A DNA stretch of 64,000 nt, from positions 6,634,001 through 6,698,000 of the forward strand of contig JAGMUV010000001.1 of the NCBI GenBank assembly GCA_020744425.1, read 5' to 3'. The number at the start of each line of letters is the position of its first letter. The first letter of the stretch is position 1. Under the pieces are notes generated by a model. It was not told where the DNA came from. It saw nothing but the letters and a program-made list of their open reading frames with translations, and searched no databases. Position numbers and translations under genes: made by a program. The DNA comes from Dactylonectria macrodidyma (Eukaryota; Ascomycota; Sordariomycetes; Hypocreales; Nectriaceae). Shown here one piece after another: positions 1 through 12,380 of this stretch.

Positions 1-796
1 ACACGCGGGAGCTGCTCAAGGACGACATAGCGCGAGCTGATCCTTTTGGGTGCATACGAGCAGGATTCCATGATGGGACAAATATGGGAGTGGGAACAAT
101 GCCCGCACGCTATCCCGTTAATGAGTTGCGGGTTCTTCGTGAGGAAAGATATGGGACTACGTACGGATGATGAGGTCCGAGTAATGTGGGCATGGCACAA
201 GTCTCTCATAGTCGAAAAGCGATTGATGTTCACGCTGAGAATACGGGAGAGCTTGCCCAACGGTTTTCCCCATGGTCTGTGGGGAAGAAGGCATACGTAG
301 ATGATCAAGATGTGAGGGGGAATCGAGTCGTGACGAAGATGAAATGAGTAGCCTTTGTAAAATTCCAGTAATTTAGGCAACATATCCACTATTACTTGGA
401 CATAATTGAGGCATCAGACCATCGGGCTCGAACCATCAGCACCCGTAGCAACGGTTCCTCCACGATAACCCGAAGCAGACGCTGTCACCAATTAACGTGC
501 CGGTTCAACATAAGCCATGCCCTCGGGCTTCGCAATAAAGCATCTCGGTCATTATCCCGACGCCGAACGATTCTGTGGGTACGCCCACAACTCCAGACAG
601 CGTGATCCAATGGCATATTTGCATGTTCTCCACTTCATATTCCCCACGACCTGACCATCCTTCTGGCGTGTGGGGGTGGAGAGAGAGGAGAACTTCCGGG
701 TATTAAAGACCGGATGCTATAAAGACCTCCGGACTGGCTATTTTTATTCATCCCGTATTCTTCAAAACGGTTCTTCAGACGGACACAAAAGCAGCC
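1..796 (+). promoter_or_regulatory. Upstream region of the GH115 gene
   Basis: No convincing gene is visible in this stretch. Several promoter elements can be read. A TATCCCGACG element lies at 553-562 and is repeated at 38628-38637 in the GH95/GH2 promoter. Two abutting CreA-type sites (SYGGRG: GTGGGG then GTGGAG) lie at 670-681, which would fit carbon catabolite repression. A TATAAA box lies at 718-723, about 75 bp before the start codon at 797. The role of each site is inferred from sequence only. Confidence 0.5.
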
Positions 797-3700
797 ATGT
801 TTGAGGAGAAGTTTGTCGAATTTTCTCCCGCTGATGCTGGTGTGGCAACGGATCTTGTTGGCGCCACTATCGTGGTTGATGAGCTCGATTATGCCGGCGT
901 CAAGATTGCAGCCCGCAACCTGTCACAAGACTTTGCTCGAGTCACAAAACATGACGCCAGCCCCGTCATCATAGGTGATGGCAGTGAAGCCGCTAGCACT
1001 TCCAAAGTCGCCATCATCGTTGGCTGCGTAGAGTCCAGTCCTTTGCTCCAGCGGCTTGAGAAGGAAGCCAAGGTCGATTTTAGCGCTGTTCGTGGGAAAT
1101 GGGAGTCGTTTACGACCGCGCTCATCGATGGCCCTTTTGGGTCCTACGACAAGGCTCTCGTCATTGCTGGCAGTGACAAGAGAGGTGCCATTTTTGGCAT
1201 TTACAGTCTGTCGGAACAAATTGGAGTATCTCCGTAAGACCAAGCCCCATCCCATCAACCATCACCAATTACTCACGATGATCCAGTTGGTACTGGTGGG
1301 CAGATGTGCCGCCAAAGTTCCACCCCACCATCTATGCCAGCCCCAAGACGACGGTTCATGGAGAGCCGAGCGTCAAGTATCGTGGGATATTCCTCAACGA
1401 CGAGGCTCCAGCCATGACGGGTTGGGTTCTGGAGAAGTTTGGCAAGTACAATTCCGAGTTTTACAAGAAAGTGTTTGAACTCCTGCTGCGGCTAAAGGTA
1501 GGCCCCCATAATAATATGCCACATCGTCTTGATCATCAACTAAGAAAAGAAAACAGGCAAATTTCATGTGGCCTGCCATGTGGCCAGGCTACCCAAACCC
1601 AGGCGCCAACTTCTTCGTCGACGACCCGGAGAACCAACGCGTAGCAGACGAATACGGCATCGTCATGTCGACGTCGCACCATGAGCCAATGCAGCGCCTG
1701 ACAAATGAGTGGTTTCTCGAAAACGAAGACGGCAGTTGGAACTGGGAGAGCAACCGCGAGAAGATGACCGAGTTCTTCCACGAGGGCGCGCGGAGAGCCA
1801 AGGGCTGCGAGTCGTACTTTACCATTGGCATGAGGGGCGAGTATGATCGGGCTATCAAGGGGTCTGATCCCGCGGCTATTATCAGCGATGTCATCGGTGC
1901 TCAGCGGAAGGTCATCGGTGATGTGTACGGGAGCGAGGACAAGATTCCACGTGAGTCTTTCAGGTCAAACATCATTGTGGAGGAAGTTTCTGACCCTGCT
2001 TGCAACAGAGCTTTTCGCCATGTACCGAGACATCGAGCAGTTGTACGACACGGGCCGAATAAAGATCCCAGATGATGTCACCTTGCTATTCCAAGACGAC
2101 AACAACGGCACGATTCGACGGCTGCCCACTAAACAGGAGGCGGCTAGGAAAGGTGGTTCTGGTGTATGTTCGCCAATCCGTGTCATCACTACTTGATCAC
2201 TGACAGGTTTCCAGCTCTACTACCACTTCGAATACGTCGGCTTACCTCGAAGCTACAAGTGGACAAACAGCGTGGCTCTTGTATGGTTGAGCAGCATCAT
2301 ACCAAATGAATACTCTTCACTAACACAATCTAGGGCAGAGCATGGCATCAACTCCGGCACGCGTATAATTCCAACGTTAGGCAAATCTGGCTCTTCAACG
2401 TAGGCGACTTGAAGCCCCTTGAAACACCAATCTCGTGGGCCATGAGTCTCGCGTGGAACATTGACAAATTCACACCCGAGGGCCTCCGAGATGTCCTTGT
2501 TGAGTCAGCTGAGCGAGACTTTGGTCCCAAACTCAGCGATCAGATTGGCGGCATCTACCATGAATACAACCGCTTAGTCTCTATGCGCAAGCACGAGCTT
2601 GTCGAGCCAGACACATTCTCCCTTCTCAATTACAACGAAGCGGAACGCGTTCTCGACCAGTGGGCTAAACTCCTCGCCACAGCCGAGTCAGTGTACGAGA
2701 AACTCACTGAGGAGCAAAAGCCCGCGGGCTACCAGCTCATCCTGCATCCCGTCAAGTCGACCCGTGTCTTCATCGCGTTGCGACTGATGCAGGCGCGCAA
2801 CAAGCTATACACGCTCCAGAGGCGCAACACGGCAAATGTGACGGCTCAGCGCGCTCTCGATCTGTTTGATGCCGATTTCGATATCCAGTCGGAGTTTCAC
2901 GCGCTCTTGGGGGGCAAGTGGAATTACATGATGATGCAGCCGCACCTTGGCTACGGAGATACATGGCACGCTCCCTCTCGTGATATGATCACAGGTCTAG
3001 GTTATGTGCAGCGCCGTCAGAACTCTAATATGATTGTGGGCCAGATGGGCGTCTCCATCGAAGGCCATGCGGGTGTTCGACCAGGCCGCATCAACGAGGA
3101 ATCCGAGAGGACGCATCCAAGTCGTCGTGACCTTGTGCCGGGCTTGACACTCGGTGCCATGACGAGATACGGACCAGCTACTAGATGGTTCGATATCTGG
3201 ACCCGCGGAACCCCAACGATTCACTGGACCGCGTCTGTTCCGTATGCTTGGCTGCGGCTCTCGAGCTATTCAGGCTTCTTGGTGCCGGGACGAGACGACG
3301 CGAGAGTTGACATCTCTGTCGACTGGGACCAGGTGCCTGACGACTTTGAGCAAGAGGTTCTTGTCGATGTGCGATCTGCCATTGGGGACTTTGAGCAAGT
3401 GCATCTGCCCATCAGTGGGCGTCGCGTGCCGGATACCTTTCGTAAAGGATTCGTCGAGGGAGCCGGTTATGTTTCCATTCCCGCAACATCTGCCGTTCCT
3501 ACGCCAGATTACATCGCGATGCCCGATACTGGCAGATCCAAGGACGGCTCTGCCGGGCTAGACATCACCCATAACGTGACGTCGACGGGCCACTTCCTGG
3601 AATACCCATTCTACCAGTTCTCCAACGCAACGACCGCCAAGATCACGCTCGAATTCGGCATCACACTAAGCACGTCGATTGAAGACACGACATCCTATGA

Positions 3701-3992
3701 GCTACAACTCAACGATGGCCCCGTTGAGCGCCGCAACATCGAAGAGTTCACAGATGAGAGCAATCGGTATGGCCTGAAGTTGGGAGTGCCGCGCGCTGCG
3801 GGTTGGATGAAGGCGGCGAGCGACCAGGTCTGGAGGCTGGAACATGACCTGGTTGGCTTGAAGCCGGGGCCGCATGTTGTCAAGATTAGACTATGCCACG
3901 CGAATATCTTGCTGGAAAAGGTGGTTGTGGACCTTGGGGGCGTTAAAGAGAGCTACCTTGGGCCTCCGCCTAGCTTTAAGCTAGAGAAGTGA
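797..3992 (+). CDS. GH115 alpha-glucuronidase family protein
   Basis: Exons join 797-1233, 1287-1497, 1557-1950, 2009-2163, 2215-2280 and 2334-3992, giving 973 residues, the usual size for GH115. Family hallmarks are visible: WYWWADVPP after the first intron, YRGIFLNDEAP, an NFMWPAMWPGYPNPGANFF segment, LYYHFEYVG and LFNVGDLKPLE. GH115 enzymes remove glucuronic acid or its 4-O-methyl ether from branched polysaccharides such as glucuronoxylan or arabinogalactan. The protein starts MFEEKFVEFSPADAG and shows no signal peptide, so a cytosolic location is possible. The start is supported by a TATA box about 75 bp upstream. A Zn2Cys6 regulator follows on the same strand 293 bp downstream. Family is secure; substrate is not. 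The junction at 2164-2214 was chosen because it restores the GSG-LYYHF match. Confidence 0.9.
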
Positions 3993-4285
3993 TAACAACA
4001 AGTTTTCTGTCCATTCTACTAATACGCTCCCTTTCTTGTTAGTCCATTCCTCAGGGTCTTTGTTCAGTCTTTTTGTCCAGTTTTCCATCCGCATTCTTCT
4101 TCCGTGGGACATCATTTTAATGGGGCATTAACGACCTCAGGCCAATAACATACTGTTACTGACAAGCCAATGACATCTCCGTCAGGATGCCATGACGTGA
4201 ACCCCGCATCAACATGAGGGGAGCATCTCGCACTAATTAATACACCGCTTTTCCCCGAAGCCCGAACACCTCCAGATGCTGCGAA

Positions 4286-7236
4286 ATGACCCCTTCACCA
4301 CTTGTTCCGGATGCCATGCCAGACACGGACATGCCCTCATGCCATGGATGTCGGAGGAGGAAGCTTAAGTGCTCCAGAGAGCAGCCTTCGTGCGCCAATT
4401 GCCAGCGACAGGGTGAGCTTACTCCGAATAGATGTCCCCATTAGCCCTCAGAGTTAACATGAACAGACTCTCTATGTGTCTACGATGCAAAGAAGAATAA
4501 GCCAGGCGTAAAGACTGGCGCCGTCGAGGGTCTGAGTAAGCGTGTAGGTGGGTTATATCTGCTCAGCCCACCATTCGGGGGAAGTCACTAAGCAACTCTT
4601 CGCCATCCTCAGAGGCTCTTGAGCAGGCATTTCACGATCGAACTCTGCAAGACGATGTTCTCAACAATGGTGTGTCGACGAATATCGGCCATCTTACAGG
4701 TGCTCTCAGTACGCTGGCATCGGAGATTCAGAGGATTACTTCGAGATTCGACAGATTGGACCAACCAGCGTCCCAAAGTTTCACGCCCACCTCCACACAA
4801 ACCGGTGAACATGACTCACTAGGACATGCCAATCCTGAGCCTACCAACAACAGAAAAAGGAAGAGGACAGCGACTGAGCAACAAGGGTCTCCTGCTGCCC
4901 AATGTGTCTCTTGTCCGGAGAAGCGAAGCCACCCCAAACTACCCATTAGTCTCGTTGAGGAGGCCGTTCAGATGTACTTTGCGAGGATATTCTACTGGAT
5001 CCCAATGATACACACTGCTCGCTTCGAAAACGAGGTGAAACACTCTTCGGGGAGGAAAAGACTCGCGGTCATTCTTGACGCGATGCTCGTGGCCACATTA
5101 CGATTCGTGGACCGGCACAAGTACCAACTCTCTACTGAAGACGTGAAGCGTCTCACCGAGGAGAAGCGAGATTCTGTCATTCTTTCCGCAATGAACTCAA
5201 TGTCTGTAGAAAGCTTACAGGCCCTCGTTATTCTAACGTTTACAACAGTGAGTAGTGCCCAAGAGACTTGTTCGGGCGACTACGGGTCACTATTTGTTCA
5301 TGCCCTATGGAGTTTGCTAACTCTTGATTAACAGATTGGTGACGGAGATTCAACGAAAGCGTGGCCGTTAATTGCATCAATGACGAGAACTGTGGAGTAT
5401 TTGCAGTTGGCCGTTGAAGATGACGATCACAAGCGTCGCTTTTCCAAGCCGTTGAAAACACTTCCGTTACCCAGGGATTGGGTGGAGGAAGAAGGGCGAA
5501 GAAGGGTGTTTTGGAACATATTCAATCTTGACAGGCAAGTCATGATCACGATTCGGTTCCTCAGTTCACTAACAGGGACCGCAGATATTGTTCTATGACA
5601 ACGGGGTAAGCTTTTCTCGTCGCTCTTACAGGAAGCCCGGTGTAGTAGTTTGTTGAATCATTGTTAGATGGAACCTCAGCCTTACTTCCCACGACATCAA
5701 CCGCAGGCTACCAGCATATGGATCCTATTGGTATGCGGGTACCCCTGCAGTATTGCCGTACTTTAAGACGTGGAGTCGTTCGGTATGAGCCATTCGCAGT
5801 TCGAGGAAATCTCTCCCCCTAACTCATGTACAAACATCGCAGACATGGTCTGGGAGCACTGCTATCACGGATCCCGTTATATCTCAAGTGCAGGGTGGAG
5901 GCTCAAACCCGTCTGGTACACCATCAAGCACTTCCTCCCTCGGTGGATTTTCGTACGCTGTCCAGGCAACCGAGTACTTGAATTACATTGCCACATGCTT
6001 TCTCCATCAAGACATCAACTTCAACGAACAGCAGGAAGTAACGGACTGGCTAACGCGGTTCAAAGAGTTGGATCTTCATCTAGTCCAGTACGTTGGCGCT
6101 TGTTCCCTACTCCCTTTCTCGCAAATAAGCCTGCTAATGGCCAATGCAGTTGGAAAATGTTTCTTCCCAAGAAATGGAGAGACCCGAACTGTGCACCTGA
6201 TACATCGTCCGGTCCGCACGATCTAGACCACAGTATGACTCTGGCTCACGTTACACACAACACGTCCATGATTCTCCTCCACCATCGAATAGCGTACCCA
6301 CCACCCGAATGGTCCCAGTTTGTCCCGTTGCCGAGTGCTTGCAGTGCTGCAACCTGTCGCCTGGCTGCAAGTAAAAATAGCAGCATAACCGAAACATGGC
6401 TTCGTGTTTGTCCCGAGAAGATTGTTGTGCCACCTCAGGTGGCATTTTGCACATTCCTCAGCGCTCGATTACTTCTAGGTAAATCGTAAATTCCATGTCC
6501 AGGAACCTCAGCTACTAATCTAAATGAAGTTCACTCTCGGTATCACGGCGAAGATTTGCTTCCCGAGTTTTGGGTCCTTGTGCAGAATCTCGAGCACATG
6601 GCTATGCGCTGGTCTGGTCTTTCACGTTATGGCCGACGACTTTGTTCCAACCTTGCAGGCAAGTACGCAGTTCATCTCAGAAAACTTCATTGTAGGTTCA
6701 AGGAAGATGCCAGCTTCACTATACAAGTACTCGATTATTCTGAGAACATGCCATCACAAGATGAAGAGGATCCATCTGAAAATGCCGAGCTTCGCCTTGA
6801 AATAGCGGAACTGGTCAACGATGAGTATGGTTCTGAGAGCAGTTTAAATGTGGCCCACGACCAAACCCAAGTCCAGCCTCAACAGCCAGGGTCCGCTCCC
6901 GAAGCTTCTAGCAGGAATACCTCGGATGTTGTTGAACATGGCCGGTCTGACCCGCCTCTGCAACAAGGAGGCTCATGGTCCGGCCAGACTCAGAATCGAA
7001 CCTGGGCACCAAATTCAGCATTTGCGACATCTGAGTCTAGGCATCCGGGCGCGATGCAAGAAATCCCACAGGACCTCTTAGCGATCTCGCAGACTCTTAT
7101 GGGTGAAGGATTCGCCGAGATGGACCGCATTATTACTTTGGACGATTCGTTCTTTGAAACAGCTGCTCTAGCTACAGACATATCCATGTTGCCATCTAAC
7201 TGGGATTCGAATGAGATGGCCAATGGACCTCACTGA
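4286..7236 (+). CDS. Zn2Cys6 transcription factor with fungal-specific transcription factor domain
   Basis: Nine exons join 4286-4412, 4467-4535, 4613-5247, 5335-5534, 5585-5605, 5668-5782, 5843-6087, 6150-6478 and 6530-7236, giving 815 residues. The binuclear zinc cluster is exact: cysteines 19, 22, 29, 36, 39 and 46 with spacing 2-6-6-2-6, and the first intron splits the cluster. The middle part carries the Fungal_trans pattern, with an N-glycine-aspartate core (IGDGDSTKAW), LDR and RRLPAYG. The fifth exon is only 21 nt, and the intron before it begins GCAAGT, so it is a GC-AG intron. The short N-terminal linker around 4536-4612 has two possible donors. The gene lies just after GH115 on the same strand and is a natural candidate for its regulator, but that is inference. 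Confidence 0.82.
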
Positions 7237-7378
7237 CCAGCACGCGCAAGAAAGGAACGCGCATGAAAAAAGACTGGGGCGAGGGCTATACTGCGATGAA
7301 TGTAATATAGAAAAGCAGATATATTTTTCGGAGGCATGATACTTTTGAAGTTGAAGCAAATATCTACAAACAGCCATT

Positions 7379-8992
7379 CTAACACAAATCACATCGGTCA
7401 TGAGTAATGCCACCAACAGCTTCTTCCGCCCGTTTCTTGTCCACCATATTACGCGCAAACGACCAATATGACTCTGTTGAAGACTGTCCGCTCGTCCATG
7501 CACCGAGCAACAACCTTTGATGAATCATCGTATCCATCAATCCGCCAATACCGCCGTTCATCTGTGCGTCGCTTTTCTGGTCGACGAACCAAGGTTGTTC
7601 AGGGTATATCCTCTCACGTCGCTCGTCGTCGTCTTTGCGGCGGGTGAGTCTGCAGTCGGGATCTTGGCCAAGCCCAACTTGCTTCAACGTCTTTGAACTT
7701 CCACAGTTGTCTCTGATGATGGCCTCTGCCAGTTCGACAAGTTGTTCTTCTGTTTCAATCTCCCAATCGCCATCGTCGTGGTGTCCCTCGCATTCGAGAC
7801 CATGTTTGCAGAGTCGCCAAGTCGTTGCTGTCTTCTGGTGAAAGACGTGAAAGGCGCGCAGCGCAAGATTCCAGACATAAATACTAGCACCGAGACATGT
7901 AAACTTTAGTCGGCGATTCAGCGCTCCAGCCTTCCTTGCCTTGCAGTCAGAACATAAGCCAGTCGTTTTGGGGAATGGGACATAAGCAGCCGCGATGTCC
8001 ACGGAGGCAAGGTAAGAATGAGCCTTTGGCCTGTCGAGATACCCAAATACGGACATGCGAAGCTCTGGGGGAACACCTGCCACGGCCAATCCTTGCTTCG
8101 CAAGTCGATGGCTCTTGTTGGCTAGGATCGGCGCGATGATGGAGCGCGCGTCCATGATGAACTGCCTGGATCGACAAAGTATTTCCAGCGTGCGCCAAGA
8201 CTTCTCCTCATTTTGATCCTCATCAATCGTGTGAAAGAACAACAAGTTGCGCATCGGGCCCTCGTTTTCGACATGCTTGAAAAGGACCTTGTTCGGATCC
8301 GACATGGCCGGGTCGAGATCATTGATATCATCCGGAACAGGGACCCAATTTGCCTTTTTAGTCCTCTTCGAAACCATGTAGGTTTGTTTCTTGATGCCGC
8401 CGAGAGCCGCGAGCTCTTCTGGAGTCAACGCCTGAATAAGTTCGCGGCTTCGGACCATCTCTTGCTCTGCATCGGACGACTCATCGTATGACTCGGATCG
8501 CACGGTGTAGCTTCCAAACGCCCAACGAAAATCTTCGCTGTTATTGCTTGCGGCCCAGATCTTCCTCAGCGGTTCCAGCAGAGCCTCGTCCACGTCGGCA
8601 CAGAGCTCGTACAAGGGAACAGTCGTAACTCGGGCTTTGCTCTTGATGAAGGATTTGTTGAGGGCATACTCGCTCAAGATGGCTTGCATGAGATAGATTA
8701 CCATGCGCGCACTGAGAAAATCTCCAGACGGTAGCCGGGACAGTGCTCTGATGGGGTCGAAGAAGCTGCGATATGCGTCGAGAATCGGCTTGTTTGGTGT
8801 GCGCGGATGGCCTCGATGATCAGCGATGCGGACCATGGAGGCATGCAGTTCAACCAAGACGTCTTTCATAGCGGCGGATGCATTGCCTTCGGTTTCATTG
8901 TTGATGTTTGAGATCAGCTGCTCAATTTTGGTTGTAACGGCTTGGTTTGCTTCCGCAATTTCGGTGAGGAACTTCTTATGAGCTGATGCCAT
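7379..8992 (-). CDS. Hypothetical protein, weak F-box-like segment
   Basis: One uninterrupted reading frame of 537 residues. I do not recognise a named family. The N-terminal third is helical and may form a coiled coil (EIAEANQAVTTKIEQL). The centre has a GVPPELRMSVFGYLDR stretch that resembles the first helices of an F-box, followed by a CSDC pair and a Cys/His-rich part (CKHGLECEGHH) that could bind a metal. Fungal proteins with an F-box-like core and a variable tail are common and mostly uncharacterised. It converges on the regulator ending at 7236, leaving 142 bp between the stops. A short unspliced intron near the middle cannot be excluded, but the frame is open throughout. Confidence 0.6.
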   Translation of the reverse strand: MASAHKKFLTEIAEANQAVTTKIEQLISNINNETEGNASAAMKDVLVELHASMVRIADHRGHPRTPNKPILDAYRSFFDPIRALSRLPSGDFLSARMVIYLMQAILSEYALNKSFIKSKARVTTVPLYELCADVDEALLEPLRKIWAASNNSEDFRWAFGSYTVRSESYDESSDAEQEMVRSRELIQALTPEELAALGGIKKQTYMVSKRTKKANWVPVPDDINDLDPAMSDPNKVLFKHVENEGPMRNLLFFHTIDEDQNEEKSWRTLEILCRSRQFIMDARSIIAPILANKSHRLAKQGLAVAGVPPELRMSVFGYLDRPKAHSYLASVDIAAAYVPFPKTTGLCSDCKARKAGALNRRLKFTCLGASIYVWNLALRAFHVFHQKTATTWRLCKHGLECEGHHDDGDWEIETEEQLVELAEAIIRDNCGSSKTLKQVGLGQDPDCRLTRRKDDDERRERIYPEQPWFVDQKSDAQMNGGIGGLMDTMIHQRLLLGAWTSGQSSTESYWSFARNMVDKKRAEEAVGGITHDRCDLC

Positions 8993-9798
8993 GGCTTCAA
9001 TCCTTACCCGGCTGATTCTAGCTGATGATGGAGAATGATTAATTGGGTTGGAATAAAAAACCGTGGCAGCTTGTGTGGGTTGACTTCAAATTTTCTGGGT
9101 CGCTCTCCCATCTCCCGTACAAACTCGTGCATATAAGTAGTCCGTGATGTCGCACGATAAGGGGCTGCGGTGCCTAGAATTCGTGGATCATCGTTCGTCC
9201 GCTGCGAAAATATCGCTTAACAAATTAAATCGAGCATTTCTTGCAACGAGATACGCAAATGCTCCAATAGGCACCAGTGACGCTACTTCTAGGGTGGAGT
9301 TTAGCGAATCCTTCCACCTGAGCTTCATATCAGGTCCGATATGGGGTTTATCGCCATTAATGCCAAGTGTTGCCCCCCATACCAGATAAGGCCAAAACAT
9401 GGCGAGCAAATTTTGTTATTATCTTATTTCATAACATATCTCATTAGTGACACCCATTTAGTTTTGTTTTGAAGTTCCTTTGGTTCCGTTGCGAAATAGT
9501 TGTGGCTACTCCACAATCTTGAGGTCCAGGGTAGCTCAACCCAACTACTAGGTTCACCCTCACTTCTGTGAGGTAACAAATGATGCACAGCCATAGTGGA
9601 AACAACCTATTTAAAAATCATAGTACACCGGAGGTTTTGAATGTTTGAGACATAATAATAGACGAATGACGAGTTATTTCAGTGTTCGGGAGATATCCAG
9701 AGTTGAATCAAGATTTTTAGTTCTTACCGCCACACTAAACTAGCTGCGTCCAGGAAACTCCCAATTTTCGACACCGTTGAAAAAACAAGAAAATACGT
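8993..9798. other. Intergenic, no gene supported
   Basis: AT-rich stretch between two genes on the minus strand. A 73-codon frame on the minus strand at 9188-9409 has some hydrophobic character but no family match that I recognise, no splice-compatible extension and no start context worth defending. I see no RNA gene or clear repeat. Confidence 0.4.
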
Positions 9799-11278
9799 CT
9801 AGTCATCGCTTATCTTCTCCGGTTCCGGCTTACGGGCATATACGTATCGTAGATTCAGGTATGCATGATAGCGCTTGTTCTTCAGAGCCTTTCGGCCATT
9901 CATGAGGCAAACTTGGTACTCGTCTGTCGGCCACTGCACAACCTCATGCCAGAGGAATAGGGTATAGCCTACAGGTGCTTGTTAGTTTTCGACTAGTGGT
10001 TGGCTGTCTTGAACCGCACGGTATGACTCGAGGAAATATTGCCATTACCTTCAATGTCATTATACAACGTCTCCCGAAGGAACTCGCCAACTTCCGCGAG
10101 TTTTGCATCCTTGGTCCAGCCACCCACAGGAACCTGGCCAATGTTAAACCACTGATAATCTCAACAAACGTTTTGTATCGTACCTTGTAGTCCACTTGCT
10201 CAATGTCGACGAATCCAGCGGCACGAGCTGCTTCCAACTGCAAGCCGTCCTCGACAACGCTGAAACTGCGGCCCATCTTGGCACCGCCTTCTTGGACCAG
10301 CTTGTTTAAGGTCTGAATTGCAACGTCACTATCAACGGTCCCGTCTTCACATTGAAACGCGGGATCAATTTCGCAGGATTGGATGTAACCGCCAGGCTTG
10401 CAGGTACGAAATGCTTGCTCGAACAGCGCGTTCCAGTCTGCAATAGCGCCAAAGAGATAGCGCATGTGGACAAAGTCAATGGAGTTCTCAGGCCACGTCC
10501 AGGGCTGTGTTGCATCCTCAATCTCAAACTTGACGTTTGGTGGGACCCAGGTTGGTTGAATTGGTGACAAGTCTGTGCCAATGACTTGGGCACCTGGGAA
10601 CTCATCGGCAAAATCGCTAGTAGATAGTTAGTCGAGTACTCATACCAGTTTGTCTTGGCCCTACATTGCCCAGATGCCAGTTCCTGTACCAATATCGAGT
10701 ACTTTCTGTAGAGTGTTACGCAATGCTGATAGAAAAAGGGCATGGTAAACTAACCTCAATGTTCGGCTTCAGAGGTGGAAGGTAGAGTTTTCCCTTCAGA
10801 AGGAGCGTGAGGTAGTGATGACTGCCGAGACGTTATTACTTAGCCGGCTGTAGGTAGGTATGGCCATACGTAATGTCTACAGAGTCATTCTGCTGGTCGT
10901 CGTTTGGTGCAAAGTACTGGGTCGCAAACTTGTCGCTGTGATAGGTGCGGCCTTGGGCTTCCCGGTACTGAAGAATGCTGGAGCTGATTGAGGCCGTTGA
11001 GCTCGAACTATCAAATGTCAGTATCATGACCTGAGATCAACATGTGAGTTACTTGCACATCATTTCCAATCGCAGAGTCATCATCTTGATCAGTGTCTTC
11101 CTCCTCAGGCTAAAACGGCAGATTTTAGCCACGTATAAACTGGCACATGGATAGTAGAGAGAATAAATACCTGCGCCTCGAGGGGTTCCAATGCTCTTTC
11201 CGGTGAGACAGGAGCCTGATCTAGTCCTTGAGTAACCGCTCCCGTAAACGTCGCTGGCGGAGTTGAGGGAGCTCCCAT
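9799..11278 (-). CDS. LaeA-like SAM-dependent methyltransferase
   Basis: Eight exons on the minus strand: 11171-11278, 11057-11109, 10870-11007, 10755-10821, 10665-10705, 10184-10616, 10049-10133 and 9799-9968, giving 364 residues. An acidic, low-complexity N-terminus (EEEDTDQDDD) leads into STASISSSILQYR and GRTYHS, the usual entry to the LaeA-like methyltransferase fold. Motif I reads KVLDIGTGTGIWAI around residue 123, followed by GTDLSPIQP, the acidic loop and a GGYIQSCE motif. These proteins are nuclear or cytosolic methyltransferases, some of which control secondary metabolism. The second intron (11008-11056) starts with GCAAGT, a GC-AG intron. The extreme N-terminus is the least certain part: I chose the ATG at 11276-11278 because an in-frame stop lies just upstream. 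Confidence 0.85.
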
Positions 11279-12380
11279 TTTGAAAGCGGATCACTGATGT
11301 GTGAGAGGTGAGAACAGATTCTAGACATATGGGACACCGGGTCATTATAAGACGTTGTCTTCTCCCTAGGGGCAATCGGTGTTGTCGGACCACTGTGGAG
11401 ATGTGAGCGAGCGGGCACGTATGAGAATCGTTCTTTCAGGCTTACCCTGTCCATTGCAGAGAGAAAAGAGGAGTTTGGGTTGGTTGTGCCTGTTGGTTGT
11501 GCCTGGGTTTGCTGTCGTACTCTCTGCAGCCGGGGGAGGCTTCGAGGTTCCGATTGGTTCATATATCCCTGCTATGCGCTGTTGTCATGCTGTCTTCGGG
11601 TCTTCGGGTATTTTAGAAAGTTGGGCGGCTGATTCTCAATGGCCTAGTGGGTTTGTGGACTGTGAATCAAAAGTTTCGGTCCTGCAGGCGCCTTGCTGTG
11701 TGAAATAGACGGAGAAGGCTATGTGTTGTGTGTTGGAGTCATCGATCTACACTGACCTTCAAGCACATGTAAGAAGCCATGAGATAGTGCAACTTGTGTG
11801 CCTACGATCAGAAAGTGGACAAGGATATAAAAAAAAGCATCGTGTTTGTGTGATCAGTAACTCGGGAAGCTACAGGGATTTGTGACTCTATCAGGTAGGT
11901 CTACCGAGTATCCCAGTCGCCGATATTCTAGGTATTGGCCGACATGAGTGCAGGCCTCGCGTGTCACTGATGGCGCCTAGTCAAGTATTGTTTTGCATGT
12001 GCCTCAATGATGGGATGTTTGGCTACGATCTAAGATGCCGAAGCGACATTGGAAAGCTAAATGTATGAGGGAGTGGTGAAGGTGGTCATATTTGCCTTTT
12101 GGCGCAGGGCCATACCAGCCACCCCACAACTTGCGCTGGAGTAGCATATATGAACCTCCGCAATATTATCCAATGCGATCCAAATCCGCCAAGAACAAAA
12201 GCTGTTGTCAAACACTGCTATTTGCCTAAAATCTCCGGTTCATATTTGGGCAAGCCTGTGTTTATTCAGCGTCGCACAGGACGATGAGGGACAATCGAAG
12301 TTCTCGACCCGACTCGCTCAGCTTCCCTCTATCGTTGTGTTGATACTTTTTAATTGATTTCATTCAAACATAGACGGGAA
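11279..12380. other. Intergenic, upstream of the methyltransferase
   Basis: No gene is supported. Minus-strand open frames at 11221-11562 lie directly upstream of the methyltransferase start. A good donor (GTAAGC) after an ATG-bearing segment near 11562 suggests that this is a spliced 5' leader or an alternative first exon. I could not join it in frame. The rest, 11700-12380, shows nothing recognisable. Confidence 0.35.

Noticed and set aside
375..470. A GGTTCGAGCCC string on the minus strand, a perfect B-box, suggesting a tRNA gene
   Set aside because: No A-box lies at the right distance, and the T-arm pairs at only some positions. No acceptor stem could be drawn.
11399..11562. An alternative first exon for the methyltransferase (MNQSEPRSLPRL...)
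   Set aside because: The donor is good, but no acceptor joins it in frame to the acidic N-terminal region; an in-frame stop intervenes. It is kept as a possible 5' leader.
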